A stretch of DNA of 64,000 bases from Candidatus Sericytochromatia bacterium S15B-MN24 CBMW_12 (GCA_002083825.1 DAZV01000048.1:1-64000), one strand, 5' to 3'; counted from the first letter of the stretch, positions 49,185 through 57,877 are shown. Notes: generated by a model from the sequence alone, not told the origin. Program-made: numbers and translations.

Positions 49185-49532
49185 ATGTACAAGCTCACCA
49201 AGCGGCTCAAGTTCGAGGCCGCCCACCGGATCCCGGGCCACCCCGGGAAGTGCCACAACCTTCACGGCCATACCTACCTGGTCGATGTGGAGGTCGCAGG
49301 CGCTTCCCTCGACGAACTGGGCATCCTGATCGACTTCAACCGGCTCAAGGAACTCGAAAAGCTCCTTCCCGATCATACCTACCTCAACGAATCCCTCCCC
49401 GAGGGAACGGCCACCACGGCCGAAGGCCTCAGTGCCTACTTCTTCCGGCGCTTCAAGGGCGAAATCCCGCAGCTCGTCTCCGTCACCGTCCATGAAGGTC
49501 CCAACTCCTGGTGCCGCTTCGAGGAGGCCTAG
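49185..49532 (+). CDS. queD: 6-carboxy-5,6,7,8-tetrahydropterin synthase
   Basis: 115 residues from ATG 49185, with AAGAGG upstream. PTPS-fold motifs: RLKFEAAHRIPGHPGKCHNL (zinc His and catalytic Cys), HGHTYLVDVEV (two zinc His), ILIDFNRLKELEKLLPDHTY and the terminal VTVHEGPNSWCRF with Glu for substrate binding. It makes 6-carboxytetrahydropterin, the second step to queuosine/7-deazaguanine. It lies one base before the TTG start of queE, so both are cotranscribed. Confidence 0.95.
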   Translation: MYKLTKRLKFEAAHRIPGHPGKCHNLHGHTYLVDVEVAGASLDELGILIDFNRLKELEKLLPDHTYLNESLPEGTATTAEGLSAYFFRRFKGEIPQLVSVTVHEGPNSWCRFEEA

Positions 49533-49533
49533 C

Positions 49534-50232
49534 TTGGCGACCCAGGCTCCGGGCGCGACCTACGAGGTCACCGAGATCTTCACCAGCATCCAGGGAGAGG
49601 GCATGCGGATCGGCATGCCTTCGACCTTCGTGCGGCTGAGCCGCTGCAACCTCGCGTGCGCGTTTTGCGATACGACGTACTCCTGGAAGGCGGGGGAGAT
49701 GGTGGAGCCGACCGTGATGACCCCCGAGCAGATCCTCGCGGAGGTGCATGCCCCGGACGTGGTGCTCACGGGCGGCGAGCCGATGCTGCAACAGCTGTCG
49801 CCGTTGCTCGAACTCCTGGAAGGGAGCTTCGTCACGGTGGAGACCAACGGGACCATGTTCCGGCCGGATCCTCGGGTGGGGCTTTGGAGCGTGAGCCCCA
49901 AGCTCGGCAGCTCGGGGCAGAAACCCAACAAGCGGGTGCTTCGGGAATACGTCGCGCAGGTATCCGATCGGCTGCAACTCAAGTTCGTGGTCGGCGGCCG
50001 CGAAGACGTCTCGGCGGTAAAGGACTTGCTAGGCGAGCTTCCCGGTGCGACGGCGGTGCCGATCGTTCTCCAGCCGGTGGGCATCCCGGGCGAGAGCCGG
50101 GATGCTTACTGCGAGAAGCTGGCACGGCTGATCGAGACGGAGATCCTGCCAGATCCGTTCTGGGAGGCGTATGCGCTAAGAGTGCTGCCGCAGTTTCACA
50201 AGCTGCTCTGGGGAGAGACCCGGGGCATCTGA
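49534..50232 (+). CDS. queE: 7-carboxy-7-deazaguanine synthase (radical SAM)
   Basis: 232 residues from TTG 49534; GAGGAGG at 49521 is 6 bases upstream and the first residues MATQAPGATYEVTEIFTSIQ match the family start. The radical SAM cluster is RCNLACAFCDTTYSW (Cys-x3-Cys-x2-Cys), followed by DVVLTGGEPMLQQ and VETNGTMF. It converts 6-carboxytetrahydropterin to 7-carboxy-7-deazaguanine. Together with queD it gives two of the early queuosine genes; queC and queF are not in the window. Confidence 0.95.
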   Translation: MATQAPGATYEVTEIFTSIQGEGMRIGMPSTFVRLSRCNLACAFCDTTYSWKAGEMVEPTVMTPEQILAEVHAPDVVLTGGEPMLQQLSPLLELLEGSFVTVETNGTMFRPDPRVGLWSVSPKLGSSGQKPNKRVLREYVAQVSDRLQLKFVVGGREDVSAVKDLLGELPGATAVPIVLQPVGIPGESRDAYCEKLARLIETEILPDPFWEAYALRVLPQFHKLLWGETRGI

Positions 50233-50265
50233 GTCCCGAGCAAGAACGCCGTGGCTTCCCCTAAA

Positions 50266-50339
50266 TCCCCCCCATCGCTAGGCGCAGCCCCACTGGGCCC
50301 GCAGGCCCAATGGGGGCGGATTAACGGAAGATTAGGGGG
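50266..50339. repeat. G/C-rich dispersed repeat (inverse orientation)
   Basis: CCCCCCCATCGCTAGGCGCAGC, CCACTGGGCCCGCAGGCCCA, ATGGGGGCG: the reverse complement of the unit at 43010-43075 and similar to 63687-63735. The centre TGGGCC-CGCA-GGCCCA is an inner hairpin. Confidence 0.7.
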
Positions 50340-51464
50340 CTAGTGCGAGGGGAGGATGAGGAGAAGGACGATCTCGATGGCGATCAGGATGATGATCGTC
50401 CACTCCAGGAAGACCGAGCGCCCGATGTCGAGACTGTCGGTGAGCACCTCGTAGATCTGGCGGGCGCTGCGAAGTTTGCGCTCGATCGACTCCTCCCAGT
50501 CCTTGAGCCGGAGCCGGTCGGATATCGAACGGTAGACCCGGGCCGAGTAGAGATCTCCGATGATCTTGAGGGAGTTCTCGATCTGATCTTTGAGCTCGAC
50601 CACGTCCACCATGAGCGTGAGCAGCCGGTGCGAGGTCGGCCGGTAACGGTTGTGCAACCAGTACTTCCAGCCCGAGGCGGGGCCATTCTCGACCTCGTGG
50701 TAGATCCGGTCGAGCTCTCGATCGAGCAGGGAGTCGTAGTAGCGAAGCTCGAGTAGCTCGCAGTTGGCGAATTCCAGGATGTCGACGTGCTCGCTGGAGC
50801 CCTCGTGGTCGTAGACCAGGGCGGCGTTCCAGTCGATCACCACCAGGTCGTCGTCGAAGTAGGAGATGCGCTGGCGAAGCGTCTCGATCTGCTCGGACGG
50901 CGAGAGCGCCTTTTCCTCGCCCCGGATCAGCTGGGCGATGTCGGCGCCATGGTCGGCCAGCAACTGGCGAGCCGAGAGCGGTTCCACTCCCTCGAAGGAC
51001 TCGATGTAGAAGATGGTGTAGTCCTCTTCGAGGACCTCGCCGTAGGGGTTTTTCAGGCCGGGGGCGAGCTTGGGGCGGATCTCCGCGAGCAACTGGCGGG
51101 AGAGCACCTCGAGCGCGGAGTTGTCGACGAAGCATGGGGCTTGCTTCACGAGGTCGTCCCAGCACTTCGGGAGGTCGATTTCCCAGCGGATCGAGACCAC
51201 TCCGAAGTCGAAGATCTTGGCGACGGCACGGCCGGGGATCTGTTCGTCGGGTCGCAGGCCAAGCATGCGCTCGCCAAGCGGCAGGGAGACCGGGGGGTTG
51301 ATGAATTGGATGTACTCGGGAGCCGCTCGCCGGGAGATGAGACGGGTCGTCTTTGACTGCCCTTCCCAGAGGCGCCGGACGTGGTCGAGATCGATCGTGT
51401 CGGCTACCGCGAAAAGGTGGTAGACGAGGATGCGGCCTTGGCGGAGTCGTAACGGCGTGGTCAT
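50340..51464 (-). CDS. DUF155/RMD1 family membrane protein
   Basis: 374 residues from ATG 51464 (the upstream in-frame ATG at 51491 adds nine non-conserved residues). It shows KIFDFGVVSIRWEI near residue 85-100, typical of RMD1/Sif2/DUF155 proteins, acidic and helical middle segments (RYYDSLLDRELDRIYHEVEN), a C-terminal basic coiled region and one C-terminal transmembrane helix (SVFLEWTIIILIAIEIVLLL). In yeast, the homologue Rmd1 is mitochondrial; bacterial function is unknown. Monocistronic, divergent from bamA. Confidence 0.85.
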   Translation of the reverse strand: MTTPLRLRQGRILVYHLFAVADTIDLDHVRRLWEGQSKTTRLISRRAAPEYIQFINPPVSLPLGERMLGLRPDEQIPGRAVAKIFDFGVVSIRWEIDLPKCWDDLVKQAPCFVDNSALEVLSRQLLAEIRPKLAPGLKNPYGEVLEEDYTIFYIESFEGVEPLSARQLLADHGADIAQLIRGEEKALSPSEQIETLRQRISYFDDDLVVIDWNAALVYDHEGSSEHVDILEFANCELLELRYYDSLLDRELDRIYHEVENGPASGWKYWLHNRYRPTSHRLLTLMVDVVELKDQIENSLKIIGDLYSARVYRSISDRLRLKDWEESIERKLRSARQIYEVLTDSLDIGRSVFLEWTIIILIAIEIVLLLILPSH

Positions 51465-51543
51465 GGAGTCAGCATATCCGAGGCGAATCACATTGTCGAT
51501 CGATCGGGTCCAAAATGCCCCGACCTGCTTAGCCGGGGCTCAT

Positions 51544-51573
51544 TTGCCAGCCTCAGTCCCGACCCCCTATAAT
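51544..51573 (+). promoter_or_regulatory. bamA operon promoter
   Basis: TTGCCA (51544-51549), 18-base spacer, TATAAT (51568-51573), 34 bases before the bamA start. A hairpin GCCCCG / CGGGGC lies just upstream (about 51517-51538). Confidence 0.7.
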
Positions 51574-51606
51574 GACGCAACCCTGAACGCTAGAAAGGTC
51601 CGTACC

Positions 51607-53589
51607 ATGCCCGATAACCGGAAAGCCCGCGACAAAGCCCGCGACGCGGAAAACCCGAACATCCCATCGAGTGCCCGATGGAGGCGGACGCTTCCTCTCG
51701 CGGCTGCCGCGCTGGCCTGGACCATGCTGGCGCCGGATGTTCAGGCAGCGGCCGACGACCGGGAATCGGCTGCCAAGGGGCCCGAAACTGCACTTTTGGC
51801 TCAGGCGCCCGCCGCGACGGGGTCGGCTCCCGCGGCGACGGACTCCATCGTGCCGGCCCCCCCGGTGAACAACGGCCCCAAGATCCGGGTCCGCGACATC
51901 GAAATCCGCGGTAACCGAACGGTCACTGACGAGACCATCCTCTTGACGCTGCCGATTCACCGCGGCGAGGACGTCTCCCGCGAGCAGGTCCTCGAATCCT
52001 TGCAGCGAATCTACGGGCTGGGCTACTTCCTGGATGTGAAGGCGTCGACCGAGCCGGTGCCGGGCGGCGAACGGCTGGTTTTCCACGTCGTGGAGAACCC
52101 GCCCCTCAAGGAAGTTCGCATCGAAGGGGAGACGGTCTTCCCGGAGGCTGAACTGGCGCAGCCCTTCCAGGAGATGAAGGGGAAGGTCGTCAACTTCCGC
52201 GACGTTCAGCAAGTGATCAAGCAGATCGAGAAGAAATACGCCGATCAGGGCTACGTCCTCGCGCGCGTGCTCGACCTGAACACCAGCCCGGACGGCATCC
52301 TGACCATCAAGCTGGCTGAAGGAACCGTCTCCGCGATCCGGATCGAAGGCAACGAGGAAACCCAGGAGTACGTGATCCGGCGGGAACTGACCCAGCGGAC
52401 CGGAGAGCTCTTCAATTGGAAGCGGATGGAAGAGGACCTGCGCCGGGTCTACAACCTCAACTTCTTCGAGGACATCGGCATTCGCTACGAGCCGGGGGAA
52501 ACCCCCGACAAGGTCACGGTCGTGATCAACGTTAAAGAGAAGCAGACGGGCACCTTCAACCTGTCGGCGGGCTGGAGCAACCGAGACGGGCTCCTGGGAG
52601 TCGTTGGGTTTCGCAAGGAGAACTTCCTGGGGCGGGCCCAGTCGGTGTCGACGGATCTGACGATCTCGCAGCGCAACTGGGCAGCCGAGATCAGCTACTT
52701 CAACCCCTGGATCGACGACCGAAAGACCTCCTTCGGCACGAACCTCTACGCGCGCCGGTTCTGGAACTTCTTCGGTCAGATCAACGATCCGACGACGGGC
52801 ACTCCGCTCAATGGCTTCCTCGAGGAGCGTCGGGGCGGCGTGGTCTCGTTCGGCCGGCCCCTGTTCGGAGATCCGATCACGGCCCAGTGGCGCGGAGCGC
52901 TGCGCTTCAGGGCCGAGAGCATCGGCCTGCTCACCACCGACCAGGCGCGGAGCCTGGAGGGGCCGACGCTCTTCGCGTCGGGGGGGAGCTCGGACTTCGC
53001 GACGACCGCGGGGTTCACCGCCACCTTCGACTCGCGGGACTACGTGATCAACCCGACCCGGGGCTGGTTCAACACCTATGCCGTCGAACAGTACCTTCCG
53101 GGCCTCAGCACGCTCAACCTGAGCCGGGTGCAGCTGGACATGAACCACTACTTCCCGATCTGGTCCAACCATACCTTGGCAGCGGGCTGGAAGCTGGGTA
53201 CGCTGTTCTCTGCGACCGGCGGATTCGTGCCGCCCTATGAGCGGTTCTTCTCGACCGGCAGCAACCTGATCCGGGGCTGGCCGGAGAATCCGGGGGCGGG
53301 CGCGCTGGGCCAGTTCCCTTACGGGAGCTTCTCGGGGGACTCGTTCACGCTCGCGAGCGCCGAGTACCGTTTCCCGATCGTGAACATCCTCTCGGGGGTG
53401 GTCTTCGGGGATACCGGCATCTTCTGGGATCACAACCGGAGAAACTTCAGCTTGGACCGGACGCGCTCCGGGTACGGCGCCGGCCTGCGGATCAACACGC
53501 CCCTGGGACCGCTGCGCCTCGACTACGGCCTGCGGGAGTGGAACCTCAACGCGGGGGTGGTTCACTTCTCGATTGGGCAAAAGTTCTAG
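51607..53589 (+). CDS. bamA: Outer membrane protein assembly factor BamA (Omp85)
   Basis: 660 residues. A cationic N-terminus with signal sequence (LPLAAAALAWTMLAPDVQA) leads to three POTRA domains (about 80-340; RVRDIEIRGNRTVTDETILL, LKEVRIEGETVFPEAELAQP, VSAIRIEGNEETQEYVIRRE) and a 16-strand barrel (about 350-660) ending in Phe. Barrel motifs: FFSTGSNLIRGWPENPGAG (conserved loop 6 (V/I)RG(Y/W)) and GLRINTPLGPLRLDYGL. Fewer POTRA domains than the five in E. coli, as in cyanobacterial Omp85. It folds and inserts outer-membrane proteins. First gene of the twelve-gene run. Confidence 0.95.
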   Translation: MPDNRKARDKARDAENPNIPSSARWRRTLPLAAAALAWTMLAPDVQAAADDRESAAKGPETALLAQAPAATGSAPAATDSIVPAPPVNNGPKIRVRDIEIRGNRTVTDETILLTLPIHRGEDVSREQVLESLQRIYGLGYFLDVKASTEPVPGGERLVFHVVENPPLKEVRIEGETVFPEAELAQPFQEMKGKVVNFRDVQQVIKQIEKKYADQGYVLARVLDLNTSPDGILTIKLAEGTVSAIRIEGNEETQEYVIRRELTQRTGELFNWKRMEEDLRRVYNLNFFEDIGIRYEPGETPDKVTVVINVKEKQTGTFNLSAGWSNRDGLLGVVGFRKENFLGRAQSVSTDLTISQRNWAAEISYFNPWIDDRKTSFGTNLYARRFWNFFGQINDPTTGTPLNGFLEERRGGVVSFGRPLFGDPITAQWRGALRFRAESIGLLTTDQARSLEGPTLFASGGSSDFATTAGFTATFDSRDYVINPTRGWFNTYAVEQYLPGLSTLNLSRVQLDMNHYFPIWSNHTLAAGWKLGTLFSATGGFVPPYERFFSTGSNLIRGWPENPGAGALGQFPYGSFSGDSFTLASAEYRFPIVNILSGVVFGDTGIFWDHNRRNFSLDRTRSGYGAGLRINTPLGPLRLDYGLREWNLNAGVVHFSIGQKF

Positions 53590-53618
53590 CACCGCCCAAG
53601 AGTTCTAGCACCGCCAGG
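53580..53618. repeat. Tandem duplication at the bamA stop codon
   Basis: AAAAGTTCTAGCACCGCC is followed directly by CAAGAGTTCTAGCACCGCC: the last codons and stop of bamA plus following bases repeated once. Similar stop-proximal duplications occur at 55642-55672 and 61729-61768. Confidence 0.75.
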
Positions 53619-53691
53619 GAACCTCCCGGTGGCGGGAAACGTCTTACGATTGAAATCATCCGCCTCGGCGGTTCGAAAAAGGAGAGACTCG

Positions 53692-54147
53692 ATGAAGAAG
53701 CTGATGGCTTTGGCCCTGGCCGCCGTGACGGTCGGCGTCATGTCAGCGGAGGCCGCCCTGGCCCAGAGCCTGGGTTTCGTGGATACGGCGAAGGTTTTCA
53801 CCTCCTACGATGAAGCCCGACGTGCCCAGGATCAGTTCCGCAAGAAGGCGGAAGACTACCAGCAGGACCTCGGCGAGCGCCAGAAGGAGATCGAGGCTGC
53901 CCGCAAGGCCGGGAAGCCTGAAGCCGAGATCCAGAAGATGATGAAGGACGCCGAGCAGGATCTGCTGCCCAAGAAGAAGGCCGTCGAGGAGCTCGACCGC
54001 AAGCTTTCGACCCAGATCAAGGTCAAGATCGAATCGGCGATCGCCGCGGCCGCCAAGGCCAAGAAGATCGCGACCGTGGTCGACAAGCAGGTCATCCTCT
54101 ACGGCGGGACCGACCTCACCAGCGACGTCCTCAAGCGCCTGAAATAG
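53692..54147 (+). CDS. skp: Periplasmic chaperone Skp/OmpH family
   Basis: 151 residues. Signal peptide MKKLMALALAAVTVGVMSAE with AALA before the cleavage region. The mature protein starts SLGFVDTAKVFTSYDEARR and consists of two long charged helices (KKAEDYQQDLGERQKEIEAA, QDLLPKKKAVEELDRKLSTQ) forming the tentacles of Skp, then returns with a strand region VVDKQVILYGGTDLTSDVL. It carries unfolded outer-membrane proteins through the periplasm to BamA. GGAGAG lies 5 bases before the ATG. It lies between bamA and lpxD, the usual order. Confidence 0.93.
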   Translation: MKKLMALALAAVTVGVMSAEAALAQSLGFVDTAKVFTSYDEARRAQDQFRKKAEDYQQDLGERQKEIEAARKAGKPEAEIQKMMKDAEQDLLPKKKAVEELDRKLSTQIKVKIESAIAAAAKAKKIATVVDKQVILYGGTDLTSDVLKRLK

Positions 54148-54149
54148 CC

Positions 54150-55223
54150 ATGCGTTCCTATCGCCTCGAGGCGATCGCCCACCACGTGGGCGGGCAGGTC
54201 GAGGGAGACGCGTCGATCGTCATCGCGGGCCCCGCCAACCCCGAGTGGGCGGAGCCCCAGCACCTGGTCTTCGTGGTGGAGGACAAGTACCGGCAGCCCG
54301 TGATGGCGAGCCGGGCGGGAGCGGCGATCGCGCGCGAGGCGCTGGGCGATCGCCCCACCATCGTCGTCGCCAACCCTCGCCTCGCCATGGCCAAGGCCCT
54401 GGAACTCTGGGCGCCCGAGCCTCCCGCGGCAGGCATCCACCCGACCGCTTGGGTGGATCCGACCGCCAAGCTCGGACCCGGCGTCTCCATCGGGGCCCAT
54501 TGCGCCGTGGGCGCCAACGTCCGAATCGGCTCCCGGACCGTGCTTCATCCCGGCGTCGTGATCGGCGCCGACACCCGCATCGGCGAGGACGGCCTGCTGC
54601 ATGCCCGCGCGATCGTCCGCGAGGCCTGCATCCTGGGCGACCGGGTGATCGTCCAGCCGGGGGCGGTCATCGGCTCCGACGGCTACGGCTTCGTACCCTC
54701 CGGGGGAAAGCACCTGAAGGTCCCGCAAGTCGGTAACGTGATCGTCGGAGACGACGTGGAAATCGGCGCCAACGTCACGATCGACCGGGCTACGATTGGC
54801 AGCACGCAGATCGGGCAAGGAACCAAAATTGACAACCTTGTTCACGTCGGACATAATGTGCTAATCGGGGAAAACGTTCTCTTGGTTAGTCAGGTCGGCA
54901 TTTCGGGTTCGTCGCGCATCGGCGACCGGAGTACGCTTGCTGGGCAGGTCGGAGTTGCGGGGCACGTGGAGATCGGGGCGGACAGCCTGATCCTGGCGCG
55001 CGCCGGCATCACCAAGGACATTCCGAACCGAGCGGTGGTCTCGGGCTTTCCGGCTCGGCCCCACCGCGAGGAGCTGCGTCGGCTGGCGGCCATCGACAAG
55101 CTTCCGCAACTCGTGAGCGAGCTGCGCGAGCTGGCCCGGCAGATGGCGTCCCTTCAGCGCTCGGTGCGCGTAGCGGCTAGTCCGGAGGAGTCGGCATGCG
55201 GCGAAAGCTTGCGGGAATCCTGA
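54150..55223 (+). CDS. lpxD: UDP-3-O-acyl-glucosamine N-acyltransferase
   Basis: 357 residues. N-terminal uridine-binding domain (about 1-100), then hexapeptide beta helix with GIHPTAWVDPTAKLGPGVSI, PGAVIGSDGYGFVPSGGKHL and the catalytic His region KIDNLVHVGHNVLIGENVLL; C-terminal helices with LRELARQMASLQRSVRV. It adds the second acyl chain to UDP-3-O-acylglucosamine (third lipid A step). Two bases after skp; its end overlaps the next gene by 28 bases. Confidence 0.96.
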   Translation: MRSYRLEAIAHHVGGQVEGDASIVIAGPANPEWAEPQHLVFVVEDKYRQPVMASRAGAAIAREALGDRPTIVVANPRLAMAKALELWAPEPPAAGIHPTAWVDPTAKLGPGVSIGAHCAVGANVRIGSRTVLHPGVVIGADTRIGEDGLLHARAIVREACILGDRVIVQPGAVIGSDGYGFVPSGGKHLKVPQVGNVIVGDDVEIGANVTIDRATIGSTQIGQGTKIDNLVHVGHNVLIGENVLLVSQVGISGSSRIGDRSTLAGQVGVAGHVEIGADSLILARAGITKDIPNRAVVSGFPARPHREELRRLAAIDKLPQLVSELRELARQMASLQRSVRVAASPEESACGESLRES

Positions 55224-55645
55224 TCCTCGGAACGCTTCTCGGTGGAGCGCTACTCGCCCTACCGGCAGCGGCCGCGCCTTCGGGCGTCCAGCCCCTTCCC
55301 TACGGAGAGATCCGCGGGGGGGAGCTCGTTCGCGTCTCGGCTATCGGGTTGCCTCCTTTCGGAGCCCCCGCTACCCTCAAGGCCCGCGAAGTCGCCCGCC
55401 AGAACGCACTGGGCCTGGCCCAAAAGCGCCTACTGGCCACCATCCTGGGGATGCCGGTCGGTACGTCCACCGTCCAAGAACGGACGGCCGCGCGTCCCGA
55501 GGCGCGGAATCACCTGAGGACCTTGATCATGGGGGCCAAGGTCACCGGAAAAGAGCTGGCCGATGGTTCGGTCGAAGTCACCTTGGAAGTGCCCTTCGCG
55601 GGAGCGAATGGTCTTCAAGCCCTCTTGAACGAGCTCGGAAAATAG
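55196..55645 (+). CDS. Small exported protein (LPP20-like) between lpxD and lpxC
   Basis: 149 residues. Signal peptide KLAGILILGTLLGGALLALP-AAA. The mature part has REVARQNALGLAQKRLLATI and TVQERTAARPEARNHLRTLI with KVTGKELADGSVEVTLEVPF. This resembles LPP20/LPP-like and 'ARK-type' periplasmic proteins that start with an alpha helix and a beta strand pair. Its start lies inside lpxD, in another frame (28-base overlap), so it is translationally coupled. Possible role in envelope assembly, inferred from position only. Confidence 0.75.
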   Translation: MRRKLAGILILGTLLGGALLALPAAAAPSGVQPLPYGEIRGGELVRVSAIGLPPFGAPATLKAREVARQNALGLAQKRLLATILGMPVGTSTVQERTAARPEARNHLRTLIMGAKVTGKELADGSVEVTLEVPFAGANGLQALLNELGK

Positions 55646-55678
55646 CCTGGACTGAAAGTAGCCTGGACTGAGGAACGC

Positions 55679-56557
55679 ATGAGCCTGGACCCTGCCTCGC
55701 AATGGACGCTTGCCCGCTCTTTCGAACTCGAAGGAGTCGGGCTTCACTCCGGCAAAGCCGTCCAGCTCTCCCTCCATCCCGCCCCACCGAACACCGGCAT
55801 CCGATTCATTCGATGCGATCTTCCCGGACATCCCGAAATCCCCGCCCTCGCCGAGTTCGTCGTTGAGACCACCCTCTCGACCACCCTCGGCATCGGTGAG
55901 GCCAAGGTCCAGACGGTCGAACACCTCATGGCCGCCCTTTGGAGCTTGGGGATCGCCAATGCCTACGTCGTGGTGGATGGCCCCGAGATGCCCGTCCTCG
56001 ACGGCTCCGCCCGCATCTACGTCGACAGCATCCACCAGGCAGGCCGCGTCATACAGGACGCCCCGCGTTCCATCCTCGAGTTCGACGCCAAGATCGAACT
56101 CGACTGGGGTGAGAAGAGCATCTTCGTCCAGCCCGCCCCTCGCCCCGAAGTCACCTACGTCGTCGACTACGGCCACCCCTTGGCCGGGCCCCAGCTCTTC
56201 GAAGGCCCCCTGTCCGAAGCGGCCTTCGAGACGGACATCGCCGCGGCGCGCACGTTCTGCCTGCTCTCCGAGGTCGAGGCCATGCGAAAGATGGGCCTCG
56301 CCAAGGGCGGAACCACCGAGAACGCCGTCGTCATCGCCGACTACCGCTACCTTTCCCCGCTGCGTTACCCCGACGAGTTCGTGCGCCACAAGGTGCTCGA
56401 CCTGATCGGAGATTTGGCCCTCACCGGGAGCTGGTGGGTCGGTCAGGTGGTGGCCGTCAAGGCTGGCCACGCGTTGCACGTCGCGCTCGCCAGAAAACTG
56501 AGAGAGCGTGCGCTCTCGCGCAAGGAGAATGTCCATGCCCCATTCCGAGTCCGGTAG
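55679..56557 (+). CDS. lpxC: UDP-3-O-acyl-N-acetylglucosamine deacetylase
   Basis: 292 residues. LpxC is the committed, zinc-dependent step of lipid A synthesis. Zinc/catalytic motifs: KVQTVEHLMAALWSLGIANA (first His), MPVLDGSARIYVD, FVRHKVLDLIGDLALTG (second His and Asp) and GHALHVALARKL near the C-terminus (catalytic His). GLHSGKAVQLSLHPAP is the substrate loop. Two repeated TAGCCTGGACTGA segments separate it from the preceding gene. Its end overlaps fabZ by 23 bases. Confidence 0.96.
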   Translation: MSLDPASQWTLARSFELEGVGLHSGKAVQLSLHPAPPNTGIRFIRCDLPGHPEIPALAEFVVETTLSTTLGIGEAKVQTVEHLMAALWSLGIANAYVVVDGPEMPVLDGSARIYVDSIHQAGRVIQDAPRSILEFDAKIELDWGEKSIFVQPAPRPEVTYVVDYGHPLAGPQLFEGPLSEAAFETDIAAARTFCLLSEVEAMRKMGLAKGGTTENAVVIADYRYLSPLRYPDEFVRHKVLDLIGDLALTGSWWVGQVVAVKAGHALHVALARKLRERALSRKENVHAPFRVR

Positions 56558-57026
56558 CGCGATCGCCGAGCCTCCCGACAACGAGGTCCCCATGTCCCAG
56601 TCGATGAACATCCAGCAGATCCTCAAGATCCTGCCTCACCGTTTCCCCTTCCTGCTCGTCGACCGGATCCTGGAGATCGAACCCGGTAAGCGCGTCGTCG
56701 GCATCAAGAACGTCTCGGTCAACGAACCCCAGTTTACCGGACACTTCCCCGAGCGCCCCATCATGCCGGGCGTCCTCATGCTCGAAGCCATGGCCCAGGT
56801 CAGCGCCATCATCTTGCTTCACTACGAGGAGCATGCCGGCAAACTCGCGGTCCTCACCGGCGTCGACGCGGTCCGCTTTCGCCGCATGGTCGAGCCCGGC
56901 GACCAGCTGGTGATGACCTCCGAGCTCATCAAGGTCCGGGGCGCCTTCGGCCGGGTCAAGGCCAATTGTAAAGTCAAAGACCAGCTCGTCGCCGAGGCCG
57001 AGCTGATGTTCAGCTTGGTGGACTGA
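56535..57026 (+). CDS. fabZ: 3-hydroxyacyl-[acyl-carrier-protein] dehydratase
   Basis: 163 residues from ATG 56535 (AAGGAG eight bases upstream). ATG 56592 (MSQSMNIQQ), with GAGG upstream, is also possible and would remove a 19-residue acidic extension. The hot-dog fold has ILKILPHRFPFLLVDRILEI (catalytic His) and GHFPERPIMPGVLMLEAMAQ (catalytic Glu). It dehydrates 3-hydroxyacyl-ACP, sharing that pool with LpxC/LpxA substrates, hence the usual linkage. It is overlapped with lpxC and followed 5 bases later by lpxA. Confidence 0.95.
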   Translation: MPHSESGSAIAEPPDNEVPMSQSMNIQQILKILPHRFPFLLVDRILEIEPGKRVVGIKNVSVNEPQFTGHFPERPIMPGVLMLEAMAQVSAIILLHYEEHAGKLAVLTGVDAVRFRRMVEPGDQLVMTSELIKVRGAFGRVKANCKVKDQLVAEAELMFSLVD

Positions 57027-57031
57027 CTTCG

Positions 57032-57877
57032 ATGATCGATATTCACGCAACCGCCGTTATCCACCCCAGTGCCAAGCTGGGAGAAGGTGTCCAGGTCGGC
57101 CCCTACGCCGTGATCGGCGCCCATTCCCAGGTCGGAGACGGCACCAGCATCGGCTCGCATGCCGTGATCGAGCCCTTCACCTCGATCGGCCGCGACTGCC
57201 AGATCTTTCCTCACGCCGTGATCGGGGGAGTCCCTCAGGACCTCAAGTACGCCGGTGAAGAATCTATCACCCTCGTGGGCGATCGCAACGTCATCCGCGA
57301 GTTCGTCACCGTCAACCGCGCCACCGGCGAGGGAGAAGTCACCCGAATCGGTGACGACAACCTCCTCATGGCCTACGTCCACGTCGCCCACAACTGCATC
57401 GTGGGTTCCGGCGTCGTGCTCGCCAACAACGTCACCCTCGCCGGACACGTCGAGATCCAGGATTTCGCCACCGTCGGCGGCCTCGTCGGCATCCACCAGT
57501 TCTGCCGGGTGGGAGCCATGGCGATGGTCGGGGCCATGACCCGGATCGTCCAGGACGTGCCGCCCTACATGACCGTCGAGGGCAGCCCCGCCAAGGCCTT
57601 CGGACCCAACACCATCGGCCTGCGGCGTCGGGGGCTCTCCCTCGAAACCCGCAACGCCATCAAGCAAGCCTATCGGCTGCTCTACCGCTCGGGCCTCAAC
57701 TTGACGCAAGCGCTCGCCGAGATGGAAACCTTGGCCCATCTTCCTGAGATCCGCCACCTGATGGCCTTCGCCCGCGCCACCGAACGCGGCTTCGTCGGCC
57801 GCACCGCCAAGAGCCAGGCCACTGCCCTCAGCCAGGCAGCTGACCAGAACCCAGCCGCCGACGAGGAAGAGGCTTGA
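57032..57877 (+). CDS. lpxA: UDP-N-acetylglucosamine acyltransferase
   Basis: 281 residues. Left-handed beta helix from the start (IHATAVIHPSAKLGEGVQVG), catalytic His in LMAYVHVAHNCIVGSGVVLA, IHQFCRVGAMAMVGAMTRIV and a C-terminal helical domain with LRRRGLSLETRNAIKQAYRL. It carries out the first lipid A step, using 3-hydroxyacyl-ACP. Its last codons overlap the TTG start of lpxB by four bases. Confidence 0.96.
   Translation: MIDIHATAVIHPSAKLGEGVQVGPYAVIGAHSQVGDGTSIGSHAVIEPFTSIGRDCQIFPHAVIGGVPQDLKYAGEESITLVGDRNVIREFVTVNRATGEGEVTRIGDDNLLMAYVHVAHNCIVGSGVVLANNVTLAGHVEIQDFATVGGLVGIHQFCRVGAMAMVGAMTRIVQDVPPYMTVEGSPAKAFGPNTIGLRRRGLSLETRNAIKQAYRLLYRSGLNLTQALAEMETLAHLPEIRHLMAFARATERGFVGRTAKSQATALSQAADQNPAADEEEA

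Noticed and set aside
51553-53592. 679-codon open frame antisense to bamA
   Set aside because: Mirror frame of a GC-rich gene; composition (Arg/Pro/Val/Gly-rich) is that of a shadow and bamA is certain.
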